64,000 nt of DNA. Source: an uncultured Bacteroidales bacterium (GTDB lineage Bacteria > Bacteroidota > Bacteroidia > Bacteroidales > Paludibacteraceae). A program made the translations under genes and the position numbers. Shown in pieces: positions 1-9,379 of the stretch. The first letter of the stretch is position 1, and every line of letters begins with the position of its first letter. The notes beneath the pieces were generated by a model that did not search any database, was not told the DNA's origin, and saw only the letters and a program-made list of their open reading frames with translations. The stretch is from positions 20,882-84,881 of the forward strand of contig CACZOA010000011.1 of the NCBI GenBank assembly GCA_902782665.1, given 5' to 3'.

Positions 1-120
1 CTTGATATTGTTACATCTGTCATCCATGAAAAAATGTTCATCTACATTGTTTGGTATCGAAATTTCATGTTGTTTTTACTATTGCCATTACTTTTGCAAA
101 CAGAACGATTACAAAAACGC

Positions 121-597
121 ATGAATATGGAAAAACGTATATCTTCAACTATTCTTGCTACTTTTATATGTGGCTCGATGTTTGCTGGCACTTTTATCGC
201 TGGCAATGGGGTGTCTCACTCCACTGATGATTTGAGGAAACTTGTTTTCTCTAATGGAAAGGTTGAGACTTATTTTAATGACGGCAGCATGACAACCTAC
301 GATTTCTCTTCTCTGCAACGTATCTATTTCACTGATATCGTTGGGAATGATGAGCCTTCTATAGTGGATGATGTCGCCGACGGTTCTCTCCTTCTCTACC
401 CTAACCCGGCTTCGGATTTTATCAATCTAAAAGGGGTGCCAGCAGACGCGAATATCACCGTCTTCAATATAAGCGGCATGGTGATTTCAAATATGCTTGC
501 CGACGGGGATGTTTTGAGCATCGACGTCGCAAACTATAAATCAGGTGTTTATTTTATTAAAATCAACTCTGATGTTGTTAAATTTGTAAAAAAATAA
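121..597 (+). CDS. Small exported protein ending in a T9SS type A sorting domain
   Basis: A short exported protein of about 158 residues. It has a signal peptide (MEKR followed by a hydrophobic stretch to about residue 30), then a short motif of the kind seen at the N-terminus of many Prevotella/Bacteroides secreted enzymes (SNGKVETYF...DGSMTTYDFSSLQRIYF-like). The C-terminal 75 residues form a classic T9SS sorting domain: LYPNPASD, then NISGMV, then GVYFIKI, ending VVKFVKK. No catalytic domain is present. A start far upstream (position 34) is excluded because a TAnnTTTG promoter element lies at 89-96. ATG 121 and ATG 127 are both possible. It precedes a pectate lyase on the same strand and may be co-transcribed with it. 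The function is unknown; a carrier or decoy of the export system is only a guess. Confidence 0.8.
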   Translation: MNMEKRISSTILATFICGSMFAGTFIAGNGVSHSTDDLRKLVFSNGKVETYFNDGSMTTYDFSSLQRIYFTDIVGNDEPSIVDDVADGSLLLYPNPASDFINLKGVPADANITVFNISGMVISNMLADGDVLSIDVANYKSGVYFIKINSDVVKFVKK

Positions 598-691
598 AAT
601 CGTATTTCAGGCGTTCTTGTTTTCGCCAGTTAAGCGGATTTCATGCGTCTGCATATAGACGCACATTATAAACTTTGAAAAAATTAAGACT

Positions 692-2548
692 ATGAATAAT
701 AAATATATCCTTTTCAGTTTGGCTCTTGCCTCTGGATTTTCAGCATCTATGGCAGACAGTTTCAACGTCTTCATGAAGGATGGACGTGTGATTGAGTACA
801 CTACCGATATTGTCGACAGTGTGGTTTTTGTGAAGGATGGCGAATCGATCGGTCCTGTCACTCCAAACATTCCGTCGGACACAACGGCTGTGGTTCCTTC
901 TGAATCAACTACCCCTGGTGTTGTTGCAACACAGGGCGACATCAAGGTCCTCACTTCCGGTGGATGGCTTGAGACATGTTTCGCCACATGGTCGGCTTTT
1001 TCTGGGGCTTCAAAGTATAAGGTTTCTGTCAAGAAGGCTTCAGAAAATAATTATGTTGATGTAGACGACGCGTTGATCCGCAACTATGGCAGTTTCTTCC
1101 GTGCTGACGCCCTTGGTTTGGCGGCTGGAGACTATAATCTAAGTGTAGTTGCTGTGGATGCCAACGGCAAAGAGATCTGTAAGCCATCTGTGTTGAAGAT
1201 TTCGGTAAAGGCTCACGACCGTTCTGGTTTTGCTTTCTCCAACGGTAATGTGCCCGGTGCTTATAATGCCAATGGTACTTTGAAGAAGGATGCTCTCGTG
1301 CTTTATCTGACAGACAATACAAAGGATAAAGTTTCTGCTGAGATTGTCACATCAAGTAATGGCACTAAAACATCAGCTCAGGGAATCCAGAATATACTTA
1401 CTCTATACAAGAAAGGTTACGACACTCGCCCACTCTGCATCCGTTTGGTGGGAAATGTGAATGATCCTGCTGTCACTGATAAGGGTGATGTGTTGATTGA
1501 TCTTGGCGGTACAAAACAGACATGTGAAGGTGTGACTGTCGAGGGTGTTGGTGAAGATGCAGTGGCAAACGGTTGGGGTGTGAGAATCAAGAATGCCAAA
1601 CTTGTGGAGGTCCGAAACATCGGAACAATGAACTGCAACTCCAGTGAGGGTGACAACATCGGTTTGCAACAGTCTTGCGAATATGTGTGGGTTCACAACT
1701 GTGATTTCTTCTACGGTGATGCCGGAAGTGATGCGGATCAGGTGAAGGGAGACGGTGCGTTGGACTGCAAGAAGTCGACTTACATAACATTCTCATACAA
1801 CCATTTCTTCGATAATGGCAAATGTAATCTGCTAGGTTTGAGCGAGGGCTCTACAGAAGGTTTCTACATCACTTACCACCACAACTGGTATGACCATTCA
1901 GACAGCCGTCACCCACGTGTACGCTACTATTCAGCCCACGTCTACAACAATTATTATGACGGAAACGCTAAGTATGGCATCGGCTCAACTCTTGGATCGA
2001 GCGTCTTCTCTGAAAACAACTATTTCCGCTCTTGTAAATTCCCTATGCTGACATCTATGCAGGGTTCTGACCTTTATGCGGAAAACGATAAGAGCACGAC
2101 TGACAATGCGACATTCAGCAAAGAGGCTGGTGGCACAATCAAGTCGTATGGCAACAAGTTTGAGGGTAAGGTGACATACGTCTCTTATAACAATACGATA
2201 TCTGCGTTGAAGGGAGAGAAAGATACTCGTGGCATTAATGGAAAGAGTGATTTCGATTTCTACGAGGCATCATCACGCAATGAGAAAGTGCCTTCATCTG
2301 TCACTTCGCTTTCTGGCGGCAACACTTACAACAATTTCGACACTGACTCATCCATCATGTATTCTTACACACCAGATTCGGCTGAACAGGCTGTTGAGAA
2401 TGTGAAGGCTTTCGCTGGCCGTCAGAACGGTGGCGATTTCAAATGGACATTCACTACCGCTGACGATGAAAGCTATGCTGTGAATGCCTCTTTGAAGAGT
2501 GCGTTGACAAACTATAAGACTTCGTTGAAAAGCATACAGGGAGAATAA
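692..2548 (+). CDS. Secreted pectate lyase, polysaccharide lyase family 1
   Basis: A 618-residue exported enzyme that should cleave pectate or pectin by beta-elimination. The signal peptide covers about residues 1-21 (MNNKYILFSLALASG...). It is followed by the short 'FMKDGRVIEY' motif, an FN3-like beta-sandwich (about 80-175), then the parallel beta-helix lyase domain (about 185-500). Family hallmarks seen are IRLVGNV, the TVEGVGEDA stretch, the WVHNCDF strand, and YHHNWYDHSDSRHPRVR. The arginines at 406, 409 and 411 fit the PL1 catalytic-arginine segment. There is no sorting domain at its own C-terminus (it ends KSIQGE), unlike the small proteins on either side. It is the second gene of a four-gene pectin cluster. 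The extent of the N-terminal beta-sandwich is estimated by eye. Confidence 0.93.
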   Translation: MNNKYILFSLALASGFSASMADSFNVFMKDGRVIEYTTDIVDSVVFVKDGESIGPVTPNIPSDTTAVVPSESTTPGVVATQGDIKVLTSGGWLETCFATWSAFSGASKYKVSVKKASENNYVDVDDALIRNYGSFFRADALGLAAGDYNLSVVAVDANGKEICKPSVLKISVKAHDRSGFAFSNGNVPGAYNANGTLKKDALVLYLTDNTKDKVSAEIVTSSNGTKTSAQGIQNILTLYKKGYDTRPLCIRLVGNVNDPAVTDKGDVLIDLGGTKQTCEGVTVEGVGEDAVANGWGVRIKNAKLVEVRNIGTMNCNSSEGDNIGLQQSCEYVWVHNCDFFYGDAGSDADQVKGDGALDCKKSTYITFSYNHFFDNGKCNLLGLSEGSTEGFYITYHHNWYDHSDSRHPRVRYYSAHVYNNYYDGNAKYGIGSTLGSSVFSENNYFRSCKFPMLTSMQGSDLYAENDKSTTDNATFSKEAGGTIKSYGNKFEGKVTYVSYNNTISALKGEKDTRGINGKSDFDFYEASSRNEKVPSSVTSLSGGNTYNNFDTDSSIMYSYTPDSAEQAVENVKAFAGRQNGGDFKWTFTTADDESYAVNASLKSALTNYKTSLKSIQGE

Positions 2549-2611
2549 AACGAGGAGAATGATGGTTTCTAGACGTAAATAGCAAAAACAAACACTAAAA
2601 TTTTTACACAT

Positions 2612-3061
2612 ATGAAATACTTGAAAGAAATTATATTGATTGTATCCTGTCTATTGTGGTCTGGATTTGTGATGGCATCACCGGAGATAAAGGTCAATGG
2701 AGAAACTATATCAAAGTCGCCCACACAAATAAAAATCAATGGAGACAATGTGAATGTGACATTCACAGATGGCTCGACATTGTCTTTCGACATGGATGAC
2801 ATCGTTGTGAATCTAAATGCTCCGACAGACATCACGACTTTGCAGAACAATCTGTTTACAATCAACACTGCTGTTGGAGACAATTTGGTTGTTACTGGAG
2901 TTAAAGCAGGAAAGATGTTGTCGATATTGTCAGTCACAGGCATTTCCGTCTACTCATGCCATACAGAGTCAAACGAAACAAGAATAGACATTTCTAATCT
3001 TGCATCTGGCGTATATTTGCTCAATGTTGATGGAAAAGTTGTAAAATTCATTAAAAAATAA
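2612..3061 (+). CDS. Small exported protein with T9SS sorting-domain-like C-terminus
   Basis: A 149-residue protein with a signal peptide (MKYLKEIILIVSCLLWSGF, cleavage near MAS). A 'NVTFTDGSTLSFDMDD' motif follows, then a T9SS type A sorting-domain-like C-terminal region: GKMLSILSVTGISVY, then LASGVYLLNV, ending GKVVKFIKK. It is built like the first protein of the cluster and again lacks any catalytic domain. It ends 5 nt before the next pectate lyase, so the two are almost certainly co-transcribed and perhaps translationally coupled. The pairing of a mini sorting-domain protein with a lyase occurs twice in a row here, which suggests duplication of a two-gene unit. Its role is unknown. Confidence 0.8.
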   Translation: MKYLKEIILIVSCLLWSGFVMASPEIKVNGETISKSPTQIKINGDNVNVTFTDGSTLSFDMDDIVVNLNAPTDITTLQNNLFTINTAVGDNLVVTGVKAGKMLSILSVTGISVYSCHTESNETRIDISNLASGVYLLNVDGKVVKFIKK

Positions 3062-3066
3062 GACGT

Positions 3067-5664
3067 ATGAAAAAGATAATTTCAGTTTTATCAATGTGGG
3101 CAATCATGCTCACATCCGTTGACGCGCAGAACAAGGTGAAGGTGTCGATGGACAACGGTGCAGCCGAAATCTATTCATCGTCTTCAGTGGAGTCGATTGA
3201 TTTCAGCAACGACAATAATTTCAGCATCTCTTTCAATAATGGAGACGAGAAAAGAAACTACAATGGCAATGCCACACAAATCAGTTTCATCAAGCAAGCT
3301 TCCATTCAGGAAGGTGGTGTGAAAATCGTTTCAGCCGACGGATGGTTTGAGTCTGGCTTTGTGATTTGGGATCCGTTTGCTGATGCGTCGTCTTATTCCG
3401 TCTACTACAAAGAAATGGGTGGAAAATATGCGAAGGTAGATTCTGAACTTATCAGAAAGTCTGGTTCGCAATACAGAGCCGACATTTTGGGTTTGAAAAA
3501 GGGAGACTATCAATTTAAGGTCGTTCCTTTGATCGGAGGCAAAGAAGCGGATGAAAAAGCTTCTGAAACTGACCTAGTGGCAGTGGGAGCTTTCGATCGT
3601 AGCGGCTATGCTCACTTCAATTATACAGAAGGAATAGGAGCTTATAAAGATGACGGTACTCTTAAGGATGATGCGATTGTTGTCTACGTCACTGATGAGA
3701 ACAAAGACAATGTGACTATTCCTGGTTACGAGAGTGTTGGAAAAGGAATCGGATGGATTTTGAACAACAACCAGTATTCAAGTTCATCAAGCAACACCTA
3801 TACAGCTGATGCGTCGAAGAAAGGTATTTTTGCAGTGACAAAGGAGCATCCTGTTGTGATCCGTTTTATTGGAAAAGTGACGAGTCCGGAGGGATTGACT
3901 GCCTATAATTCTACAGACAATGGAGGAAGTGTGGGCGATAACGGACATTTGGCTAGAATGAAAAATGCTCAAAACCTGACTCTTGAAGGTGTTGGAGATG
4001 ATGCTCAAATCTATGGTTGGGGATTCCATTTCATCTGTTCCGACAACAAGTATGGCAAAAGTTTTGAAGCAAGAAACCTGTTGTTTGACGATTATCCAGA
4101 AGATGCGATCGGTATGGAGGGTGTGCAGGCTTCATCAAGCGTGACATCTGATTTGAGTGCGTCGGTGGAGAGATGTTGGGTACATCACTGTTCGTTCAAG
4201 CAAGGTTATTGCGCTAATCCAGCGGAGAGTGATAAAAAGGAAGGCGACGGATCTTGCGATTTCAAGCGTGGTCAGTATTACACTCTAAGTTACTGCTATT
4301 TTGAGTATGGCCATAAAACCAATCTGATTGGTGCAAGCGACGCTTCATTGCAGTTCAACATTACTTTCCACCACAATATCTGGAAGAATTGCGCTTCACG
4401 TGTGCCTCTATTGCGTAATTCCAACTTCCACTTTTACAACAATTATGTGTTTGGTGATGTGACTGATCCTGATGCAAGTTTGAGTTATATCGCGTCTTGC
4501 CGAGCAAACTCATACCGATTCTCTGAACATAACTATTTCGACGGATGTAAAAACGTATGCGAAACCACATCTGGAGGAGTATCAAAGAGTTATGGAGACA
4601 TCTATTACGCTTGTTTCGGCACCAACAATGCTGTAATCGCAAAAACAAGAGATGAAGCAGTATCAAACAACTGTCAGTTTCAGGCGAGAAATATAAATTA
4701 TAGCAAATTTGATACTGATGCCACACTATTTTATTACGATGCTTCAAAGAAACAGACAAAAGCGTACATCACAGATGCTGTGACAGCACGTAAGGAGTGT
4801 CTGATGTATTCAGGTGTGATGAAGCAGAAAAAGGTCACAAACACATCTATGAATGTCAATAGTGTGAATGGATCAATTGATATGAGTGGTTGCAAATACG
4901 ATGTGACGATGGGCACGACAAGCAACGGCATCACATTCACAAACTACAAATCTGGCAAATTCAAAGGTCAGGGCATCACATTCCGCATCGAAAGAAGTTG
5001 TAAGGTGACGATCTCCGCTGGTTCAGACTCTTATGGAGGACCATATCTCATGTGTGCTGACGGTACTAAAATTGGGCAGTTGAGTGGAACATCGTCATAC
5101 AATATCGGTGTTGGCACATACTTTATCGGCTCTGGTTCAAAAGATAAGGAGAGTTCAGTGTCTTCTATCTCTTTCATTTGTATAGATGATTCTGAAGTGT
5201 CAAATAAGGTTGATTCCAACAGTGGTGAGACAAATACTGGAGATGACAACAATAACGGAAGCCAGAGTGGAGATGGAAATGGAGACCAAAATGGAGGAAA
5301 CAGTACCAATCCGAACATAGACCTCACGTCGGACCAGACTTTGACATTCGACAATGGAGCCACAGACAAGAGCGGATTCTTCACAGTGTCTGCCAATCTA
5401 AAGAGTGGAATTGCGGCAAAAACATATAACGGAGTGACTTATACGTCTGCAATCAAGATGGAGAGCAGCACTTCTGTGACATTTACAACCGCAGCATCCA
5501 AAACACTTTACATAATCACTGACACTGCAAACGGAAGAATCAAAGTTGATGGCAACAGCATTACCGCCGATTCAGACGGAATCGTTTCTGTGAGTTTGGC
5601 ACCTGGCAACCATTCAATTACCAAGGGTGACTCACTCAATATCTATAGCCTGATTATCAAATAA
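3067..5664 (+). CDS. Large multidomain secreted pectate lyase, family PL1
   Basis: An 865-residue exported pectate lyase paralogous to the upstream enzyme. The order is signal peptide (1-20, ending VDAQ), 'VKVSMDNGAAEIYSS' motif, FN3-like domain (about 85-175, ADGWFESGFVIWDPF), PL1 beta-helix (about 185-570), a beta-sandwich module (about 595-715), a low-complexity N/G/S/D linker (about 720-755), and a second related beta-rich module (about 758-865). The lyase signature is FHHNIWKNCASRVPLLR, with Arg445 and Arg450 in the catalytic segment. The two C-terminal modules may bind carbohydrate, but that is inference. No sorting domain is visible at the end. It is the last gene of the cluster and is followed by an intrinsic terminator. 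Confidence 0.93.
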   Translation: MKKIISVLSMWAIMLTSVDAQNKVKVSMDNGAAEIYSSSSVESIDFSNDNNFSISFNNGDEKRNYNGNATQISFIKQASIQEGGVKIVSADGWFESGFVIWDPFADASSYSVYYKEMGGKYAKVDSELIRKSGSQYRADILGLKKGDYQFKVVPLIGGKEADEKASETDLVAVGAFDRSGYAHFNYTEGIGAYKDDGTLKDDAIVVYVTDENKDNVTIPGYESVGKGIGWILNNNQYSSSSSNTYTADASKKGIFAVTKEHPVVIRFIGKVTSPEGLTAYNSTDNGGSVGDNGHLARMKNAQNLTLEGVGDDAQIYGWGFHFICSDNKYGKSFEARNLLFDDYPEDAIGMEGVQASSSVTSDLSASVERCWVHHCSFKQGYCANPAESDKKEGDGSCDFKRGQYYTLSYCYFEYGHKTNLIGASDASLQFNITFHHNIWKNCASRVPLLRNSNFHFYNNYVFGDVTDPDASLSYIASCRANSYRFSEHNYFDGCKNVCETTSGGVSKSYGDIYYACFGTNNAVIAKTRDEAVSNNCQFQARNINYSKFDTDATLFYYDASKKQTKAYITDAVTARKECLMYSGVMKQKKVTNTSMNVNSVNGSIDMSGCKYDVTMGTTSNGITFTNYKSGKFKGQGITFRIERSCKVTISAGSDSYGGPYLMCADGTKIGQLSGTSSYNIGVGTYFIGSGSKDKESSVSSISFICIDDSEVSNKVDSNSGETNTGDDNNNGSQSGDGNGDQNGGNSTNPNIDLTSDQTLTFDNGATDKSGFFTVSANLKSGIAAKTYNGVTYTSAIKMESSTSVTFTTAASKTLYIITDTANGRIKVDGNSITADSDGIVSVSLAPGNHSITKGDSLNIYSLIIK

Positions 5665-5690
5665 ATGTTTCACTATACTATTTGAATGTA

Positions 5691-5728
5691 AAAAACGGAT
5701 AGATGCTATTGTATCTGTCCGTTTTTTT
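5691..5728 (+). terminator. Intrinsic terminator of the pectate lyase cluster
   Basis: A 10-bp stem (ACGGATAGAT with ATCTGTCCGT, one G-T pair) and an 8-nt loop are followed by seven T. It lies 26 nt after the stop codon of the second lyase. Confidence 0.85.
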
Positions 5729-5793
5729 ATTTGATCGACCATTGTCATAATGTTATTTTGCTACGATTGACAACTAAAAATCAACTAATTTAT

Positions 5794-5801
5794 TATCTTT
5801 G
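5794..5801 (+). promoter_or_regulatory. Bacteroidota -7 promoter element
   Basis: TATCTTTG matches TAnnTTTG and lies 70 nt before the NlpC/P60 start codon. No well-spaced -33 TTTG is seen. Confidence 0.6.
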
Positions 5802-5871
5802 CAATAAGAACTTATTTTAATACGGGGAATCTGATGTTTGTCCCCTCTTTACTAATACAAGGAACTACACA

Positions 5872-6879
5872 ATGACAAAGAGAACAATTTGGCTGGTAAT
5901 ATTGTTGTTTATCACCAATATATGCTCCTTTTCTGCAAACAGATTAGATTGGAGCGAAACAAAATATAAGGACATTGACGAATGGATTAAATTTGGAAAG
6001 AAGCATCTCCGTCGCACATACAGAAACGGTGGTGTAGGTCCGTATGCGTTCGATTGTTCTGGTTTCACCATGTATATGTATAAAGAGTTGGGATATGCAC
6101 TTCCCCACTCGTCGAGCGCTCAGTCTGACCATGGAGAAAAAATCAAAGCGACTCATATAAAGCCTGGTGATTTGGTGTTTTACTCTGGTTCTAAAGGCAG
6201 TAAAATAGGTCATGTCGGAATTGTGATTGAGGTGACTGACGAAGATTTCTCGTTTATCCACGCGTCGCTCAAACAGGGAATTTGCATCGACAAATCCACG
6301 CATCCCTACTATAAGTCTCGCTACAAGACAGCAAGACGAATCTATGATATGTCTTCTGGTAAGTCAAAGAAAAGAGATGAAGAAGAGACGTTGCCAGAGC
6401 CAACTCCTCAGCCACAGGAGGAGGAACTAGAATTGCCAGGTCAGACTACAGATATAGACACTCCGTCAAATGACAAAACCGTCGACAATAACAATTCCGT
6501 CGACAGCAATAAACACACTGTACATAAAAAGAAGAAGAAAGAGAGTCGTCGTGAGCGTCGCAAGAGAGAAAAGGCTGAAAAGCAGCGTCTTGAGAAGCAG
6601 CGTCTTGAAAAAGAAAAAGCAGATAGAAAAAAGCAGGAGAATGCTCGCAAGAATACTAATCAGAACACTAAAAAAGAGGTGGTGAAAGAGGACAAGAAAG
6701 ATTCTCTAAAAAAAGAGGAGCAGCCTGTAGTAACAAAGAAGACTCACATCGTGGAGAAAGGAGAGACGATGTACAGAATATCAAAAATGGCAGGTCTGAC
6801 TGTTGATGAACTAAAAGAGTTGAACGGTTTGACTTCCAACGATTTGAAGATCGGACAAGTGCTGATTATAGAAAAATGA
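5872..6879 (+). CDS. NlpC/P60 cysteine peptidase with C-terminal LysM
   Basis: A 335-residue exported peptidoglycan hydrolase, probably a DL-endopeptidase of murein stem peptides. A signal peptide (1-22) leads into an NlpC/P60 domain (about 30-155). It has catalytic Cys62 in DCSGF, His114 in GHVGIV and a third polar position at His130 in FIHAS. The middle (about 165-285) is a highly charged Lys/Arg/Glu-rich linker with repeated EKQRLEK-type units, probably helical. A single LysM (about 290-335, HIVEKGETMYRISK) should bind the glycan. A -7 promoter element at 5794-5801 suggests that it is transcribed on its own. The family assignment is firm; the exact bond cleaved is inferred from the family. 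Confidence 0.93.
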   Translation: MTKRTIWLVILLFITNICSFSANRLDWSETKYKDIDEWIKFGKKHLRRTYRNGGVGPYAFDCSGFTMYMYKELGYALPHSSSAQSDHGEKIKATHIKPGDLVFYSGSKGSKIGHVGIVIEVTDEDFSFIHASLKQGICIDKSTHPYYKSRYKTARRIYDMSSGKSKKRDEEETLPEPTPQPQEEELELPGQTTDIDTPSNDKTVDNNNSVDSNKHTVHKKKKKESRRERRKREKAEKQRLEKQRLEKEKADRKKQENARKNTNQNTKKEVVKEDKKDSLKKEEQPVVTKKTHIVEKGETMYRISKMAGLTVDELKELNGLTSNDLKIGQVLIIEK

Positions 6880-6888
6880 CAAAGTTTT

Positions 6889-6918
6889 TTTGTCCTCAAA
6901 TTAAAATCTGTATCTTTA
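6889..6918 (+). promoter_or_regulatory. Probable promoter of the esterase gene
   Basis: TTTG at 6889-6892 is separated by 18 nt from TATCTTTA (6911-6918), one base off the TAnnTTTG consensus. The ATG follows 31 nt later. Confidence 0.55.
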
Positions 6919-6949
6919 CGCCGAATCGTCTTCCTAAAAATAATCTAAT

Positions 6950-8281
6950 ATGAAAAAACACATTATTACTCTCTTTTTGTCTGCTATGAGTTGCACTTTG
7001 TCAGCTCAATCATTGGACAAATATGAGTCTGAATCGGTAAAAAATCAAGTAGTTTCAGAATGGAAGTCTAAGATGTCCAGTTTTTACGATGAGGCATATA
7101 AAGAGCATATCATCAGACGAGACGGATTGAGTTTGCCATTAGGATACATCATCAGAGGCAATGAACCGGTTGGAGGACGAAGTCTTTGGATATCCATGCA
7201 TGGTGGAGGCAACGCTCCCAAAGAGACGAATGACGAGCAATGGATGAATCAGATATATCTATATGAACCACAAGGAATATACGTAGCGCCAAGAGCACCA
7301 TGGGATGATTGGGACATGTGGTTCAAAGCACCTATCGACTCATTGTTTCAGGATTTGATAACCATGATGATAGTGAAGGAGAATATAAATCCCGACAAAG
7401 TATATATTTTAGGTTATTCCGCAGGAGGTGATGGAGTGTGGCGATTAGCGCCACGTCTTGCCGACCATTGGGCAGCGGCTTCCATGATGGCAGGTCATCC
7501 TGGAGACGTGGGGCTTCGTAATTTGGTCAATACTCCATTCTCCATTTGGGTCGGAGCTCTCGACTCTGCTTACGACAGAAATAAAGAGGTGAAGAAGAGA
7601 GGAGACGAAATGGATTCTTTAAGCACTACTGTTCCAGGAAAGTATATTCACCAGACAAATATCGTCGCAGGAAAAGGACATTGGATGGATCAAGCGGATA
7701 CTGTAGCTATCAGTTGGATGAATCGCTTTACACGTGATCCGCATCCAAAACAGATAATCTGGACACAAGAGGAATGTCTGCGAAAAGCATTCTACTGGGT
7801 ATCTCTACCCTCTTCTGTCACTCCTGTTCGTGGCAACACCTTTGAGGCAAATATCGACGGCAATACCATCACAATCAACAAAATGGATTATGATGAAATC
7901 ACAATCTGGTTGGACGATGATATGTTAGACCTCTCTCAACCTGTCACAATACAATACGACAACAGAACGCTTTTCAAACAGAAAGTGGAAAGAACCAAAG
8001 CTAGTATGGAGCAATCTATATACGAAAGAAAAGATCCATCGTTCTGTTTTCCTGCCAATGTGACTGTTTCAAAATATGGGAACGCTTCTGTAAAAGAAGT
8101 CGACAATTCTCTATTGTGGAGTGATGACATTCAGCGAATAGAAGTTTATGATTTGCTTGGACGTTCAATCTTCACAACCACACAACGTGATGAATATCTT
8201 CAATTTGCCGAAAACTTGAACCAGTTTCATGTCGTAAAGATATACACTAGCACAATCTGTAAGGTGGAAACGAGAAAGTAG
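6950..8281 (+). CDS. Secreted alpha/beta-hydrolase esterase with degenerate T9SS-type tail
   Basis: A 443-residue exported hydrolase. The signal peptide is 1-19 (ending CTLSAQ). The core shows HGGGNAP (oxyanion region, about 84), the nucleophile elbow GYSAGG with Ser157, a likely acid at Asp205 or Asp209 (VGALDSAYDRN), and His244 in GKGHWMD. The fold and motifs fit the polyhydroxybutyrate-depolymerase/feruloyl-esterase-like group. The substrate cannot be told from sequence, although the nearby lyases make a plant cell-wall ester plausible. The last 50 residues (IEVYDLLGRSIF...FHVVKIYT) look like a worn T9SS sorting domain. It begins 70 nt after the NlpC/P60 gene and has its own promoter-like element. 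Confidence 0.85.
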   Translation: MKKHIITLFLSAMSCTLSAQSLDKYESESVKNQVVSEWKSKMSSFYDEAYKEHIIRRDGLSLPLGYIIRGNEPVGGRSLWISMHGGGNAPKETNDEQWMNQIYLYEPQGIYVAPRAPWDDWDMWFKAPIDSLFQDLITMMIVKENINPDKVYILGYSAGGDGVWRLAPRLADHWAAASMMAGHPGDVGLRNLVNTPFSIWVGALDSAYDRNKEVKKRGDEMDSLSTTVPGKYIHQTNIVAGKGHWMDQADTVAISWMNRFTRDPHPKQIIWTQEECLRKAFYWVSLPSSVTPVRGNTFEANIDGNTITINKMDYDEITIWLDDDMLDLSQPVTIQYDNRTLFKQKVERTKASMEQSIYERKDPSFCFPANVTVSKYGNASVKEVDNSLLWSDDIQRIEVYDLLGRSIFTTTQRDEYLQFAENLNQFHVVKIYTSTICKVETRK

Positions 8282-8346
8282 AATGTAAAATTCTAAATGC
8301 TATATAATTCATTACAATTCGTCTAACTCACGTCAAATTATTTTTA

Positions 8347-8354
8347 TAATTTTG
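8347..8354 (+). promoter_or_regulatory. Bacteroidota -7 promoter element
   Basis: TAATTTTG fits TAnnTTTG and lies 46 nt before the tcdA start codon. No clear -33 element. Confidence 0.55.
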
Positions 8355-8400
8355 CGACGAAATTGTAACAAATAAAACTGAATATTTCAATCACAATAAA

Positions 8401-9204
8401 ATGGGCAGAGATAGTGCACTATTCAATCGTCAGACCCTACTTTTGGGAGAAGATGTGATGCAATCCATAGAAAGCAAACGTGTTATAATTTTTGGAGTTG
8501 GAGGTGTAGGCAGCTGGTGCGCTGAGAGTTTGGTGAGGAGTGGAATACGGCATCTAACCATTGTAGATAGCGACAGAGTCTGTATAACAAATGTCAACAG
8601 ACAATTGCAAGCCACCACCAAAACGATAGGAATGGTGAAAGTGGACGTGCTTAAGGAACGTCTACTTGAGATCAACCCTCAGGCTAAAATAAATGCAGTC
8701 CAGGAGATTTATTCTGCTGAAAACGACCATCTCTTTCATATAGAGGAGTATGATTATATCATAGATGCGATAGATAGTTTGGAGAATAAAGCAAACTTAA
8801 TTTTGAAAGCGACACAATGTGATGGCAAATTCTTTTCCGCTATGGGTGCCGCGCTAAAAATGGATCCAACTAAAATCCAAGTGTCTGAATTTTGGAAAGT
8901 TAATGGATGTCCGTTAGCAAGAGCCATCAGAAAAAAGTTCAGACATATAAACAAATATCCACGAAAGAAATTTCTTTGTGTTTATTCGCCAGAATTGCTC
9001 GAGAACAAAGGTAAAGCATCATCATGTGGAACGAGTGCTTGTGTATGTCCCAAAGCAAAAATAGCTGCCGGCAATCCAAATCTGATAAACCATGAATGGT
9101 GTTCATCAAAAGCGCAAATAAATGGAACTGTTGCTCACATTACAGCAATTTTTGGTTTCACTATAGCTGGGCTTGTCATACAGGATATCACGGAAAAGAA
9201 ATAA
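8401..9204 (+). CDS. tcdA: tRNA threonylcarbamoyladenosine dehydratase (TcdA/CsdL)
   Basis: A 267-residue ThiF/E1-like enzyme. TcdA uses ATP to cyclise t6A at position 37 of ANN-decoding tRNAs to ct6A in the cytoplasm. The Rossmann nucleotide-binding motif is VIIFGVGGVGSW (about residues 29-39). It is followed by the E1-type IVDSDRVCITNVNRQ segment and the conserved YDYIIDAIDSLENK. Cys-rich CGTSACVCPKAK and a second nucleotide-site region follow. The length matches the family (about 250-270). Other ThiF-like proteins such as MoeB are less likely because no molybdopterin or thiamine genes are nearby. It stands alone with its own -7 element. Confidence 0.92.
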   Translation: MGRDSALFNRQTLLLGEDVMQSIESKRVIIFGVGGVGSWCAESLVRSGIRHLTIVDSDRVCITNVNRQLQATTKTIGMVKVDVLKERLLEINPQAKINAVQEIYSAENDHLFHIEEYDYIIDAIDSLENKANLILKATQCDGKFFSAMGAALKMDPTKIQVSEFWKVNGCPLARAIRKKFRHINKYPRKKFLCVYSPELLENKGKASSCGTSACVCPKAKIAAGNPNLINHEWCSSKAQINGTVAHITAIFGFTIAGLVIQDITEKK

Positions 9205-9334
9205 ATATTTTATAATCCTAATTTGATTCATTATATTTAATTATTTGACAGTCTCTTAGCGACAAATTGTCAAACTCGCGTTAAACAGATTTAAAAAATC
9301 TTTAGTATATTTCATTTCACATACATAAAATTTT

Positions 9335-9342
9335 TATATTTG
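9335..9342 (+). promoter_or_regulatory. Bacteroidota -7 promoter element
   Basis: TATATTTG fits TAnnTTTG and sits 38 nt before the start codon of the DUF4832-like gene. A weak TTTC at 9310-9313 is near the -33 position. Confidence 0.5.
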
Positions 9343-9379
9343 TGATGTTATTGAGAAATTAATGTGAAACTTAGATTGA

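Noticed and set aside
34-120. Upstream in-frame start for the first small sorting-domain protein
   Set aside because: A -7 element at 89-96 would put the transcription start after it, and the added residues would spoil the signal peptide.
607-1032. 141-codon open frame on the minus strand inside the first pectate lyase gene
   Set aside because: It lies entirely antisense to a well-supported PL1 gene, has no promoter and no family features.
4361-4759. 132-codon minus-strand frame in the second lyase gene
   Set aside because: A shadow of the + strand gene; its composition is an artefact of the coding strand's codon bias.
6441-6650. Minus-strand frame opposite the charged linker of the NlpC/P60 protein
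   Set aside because: It is simply the complement of a Lys/Arg/Glu-rich repeat region.
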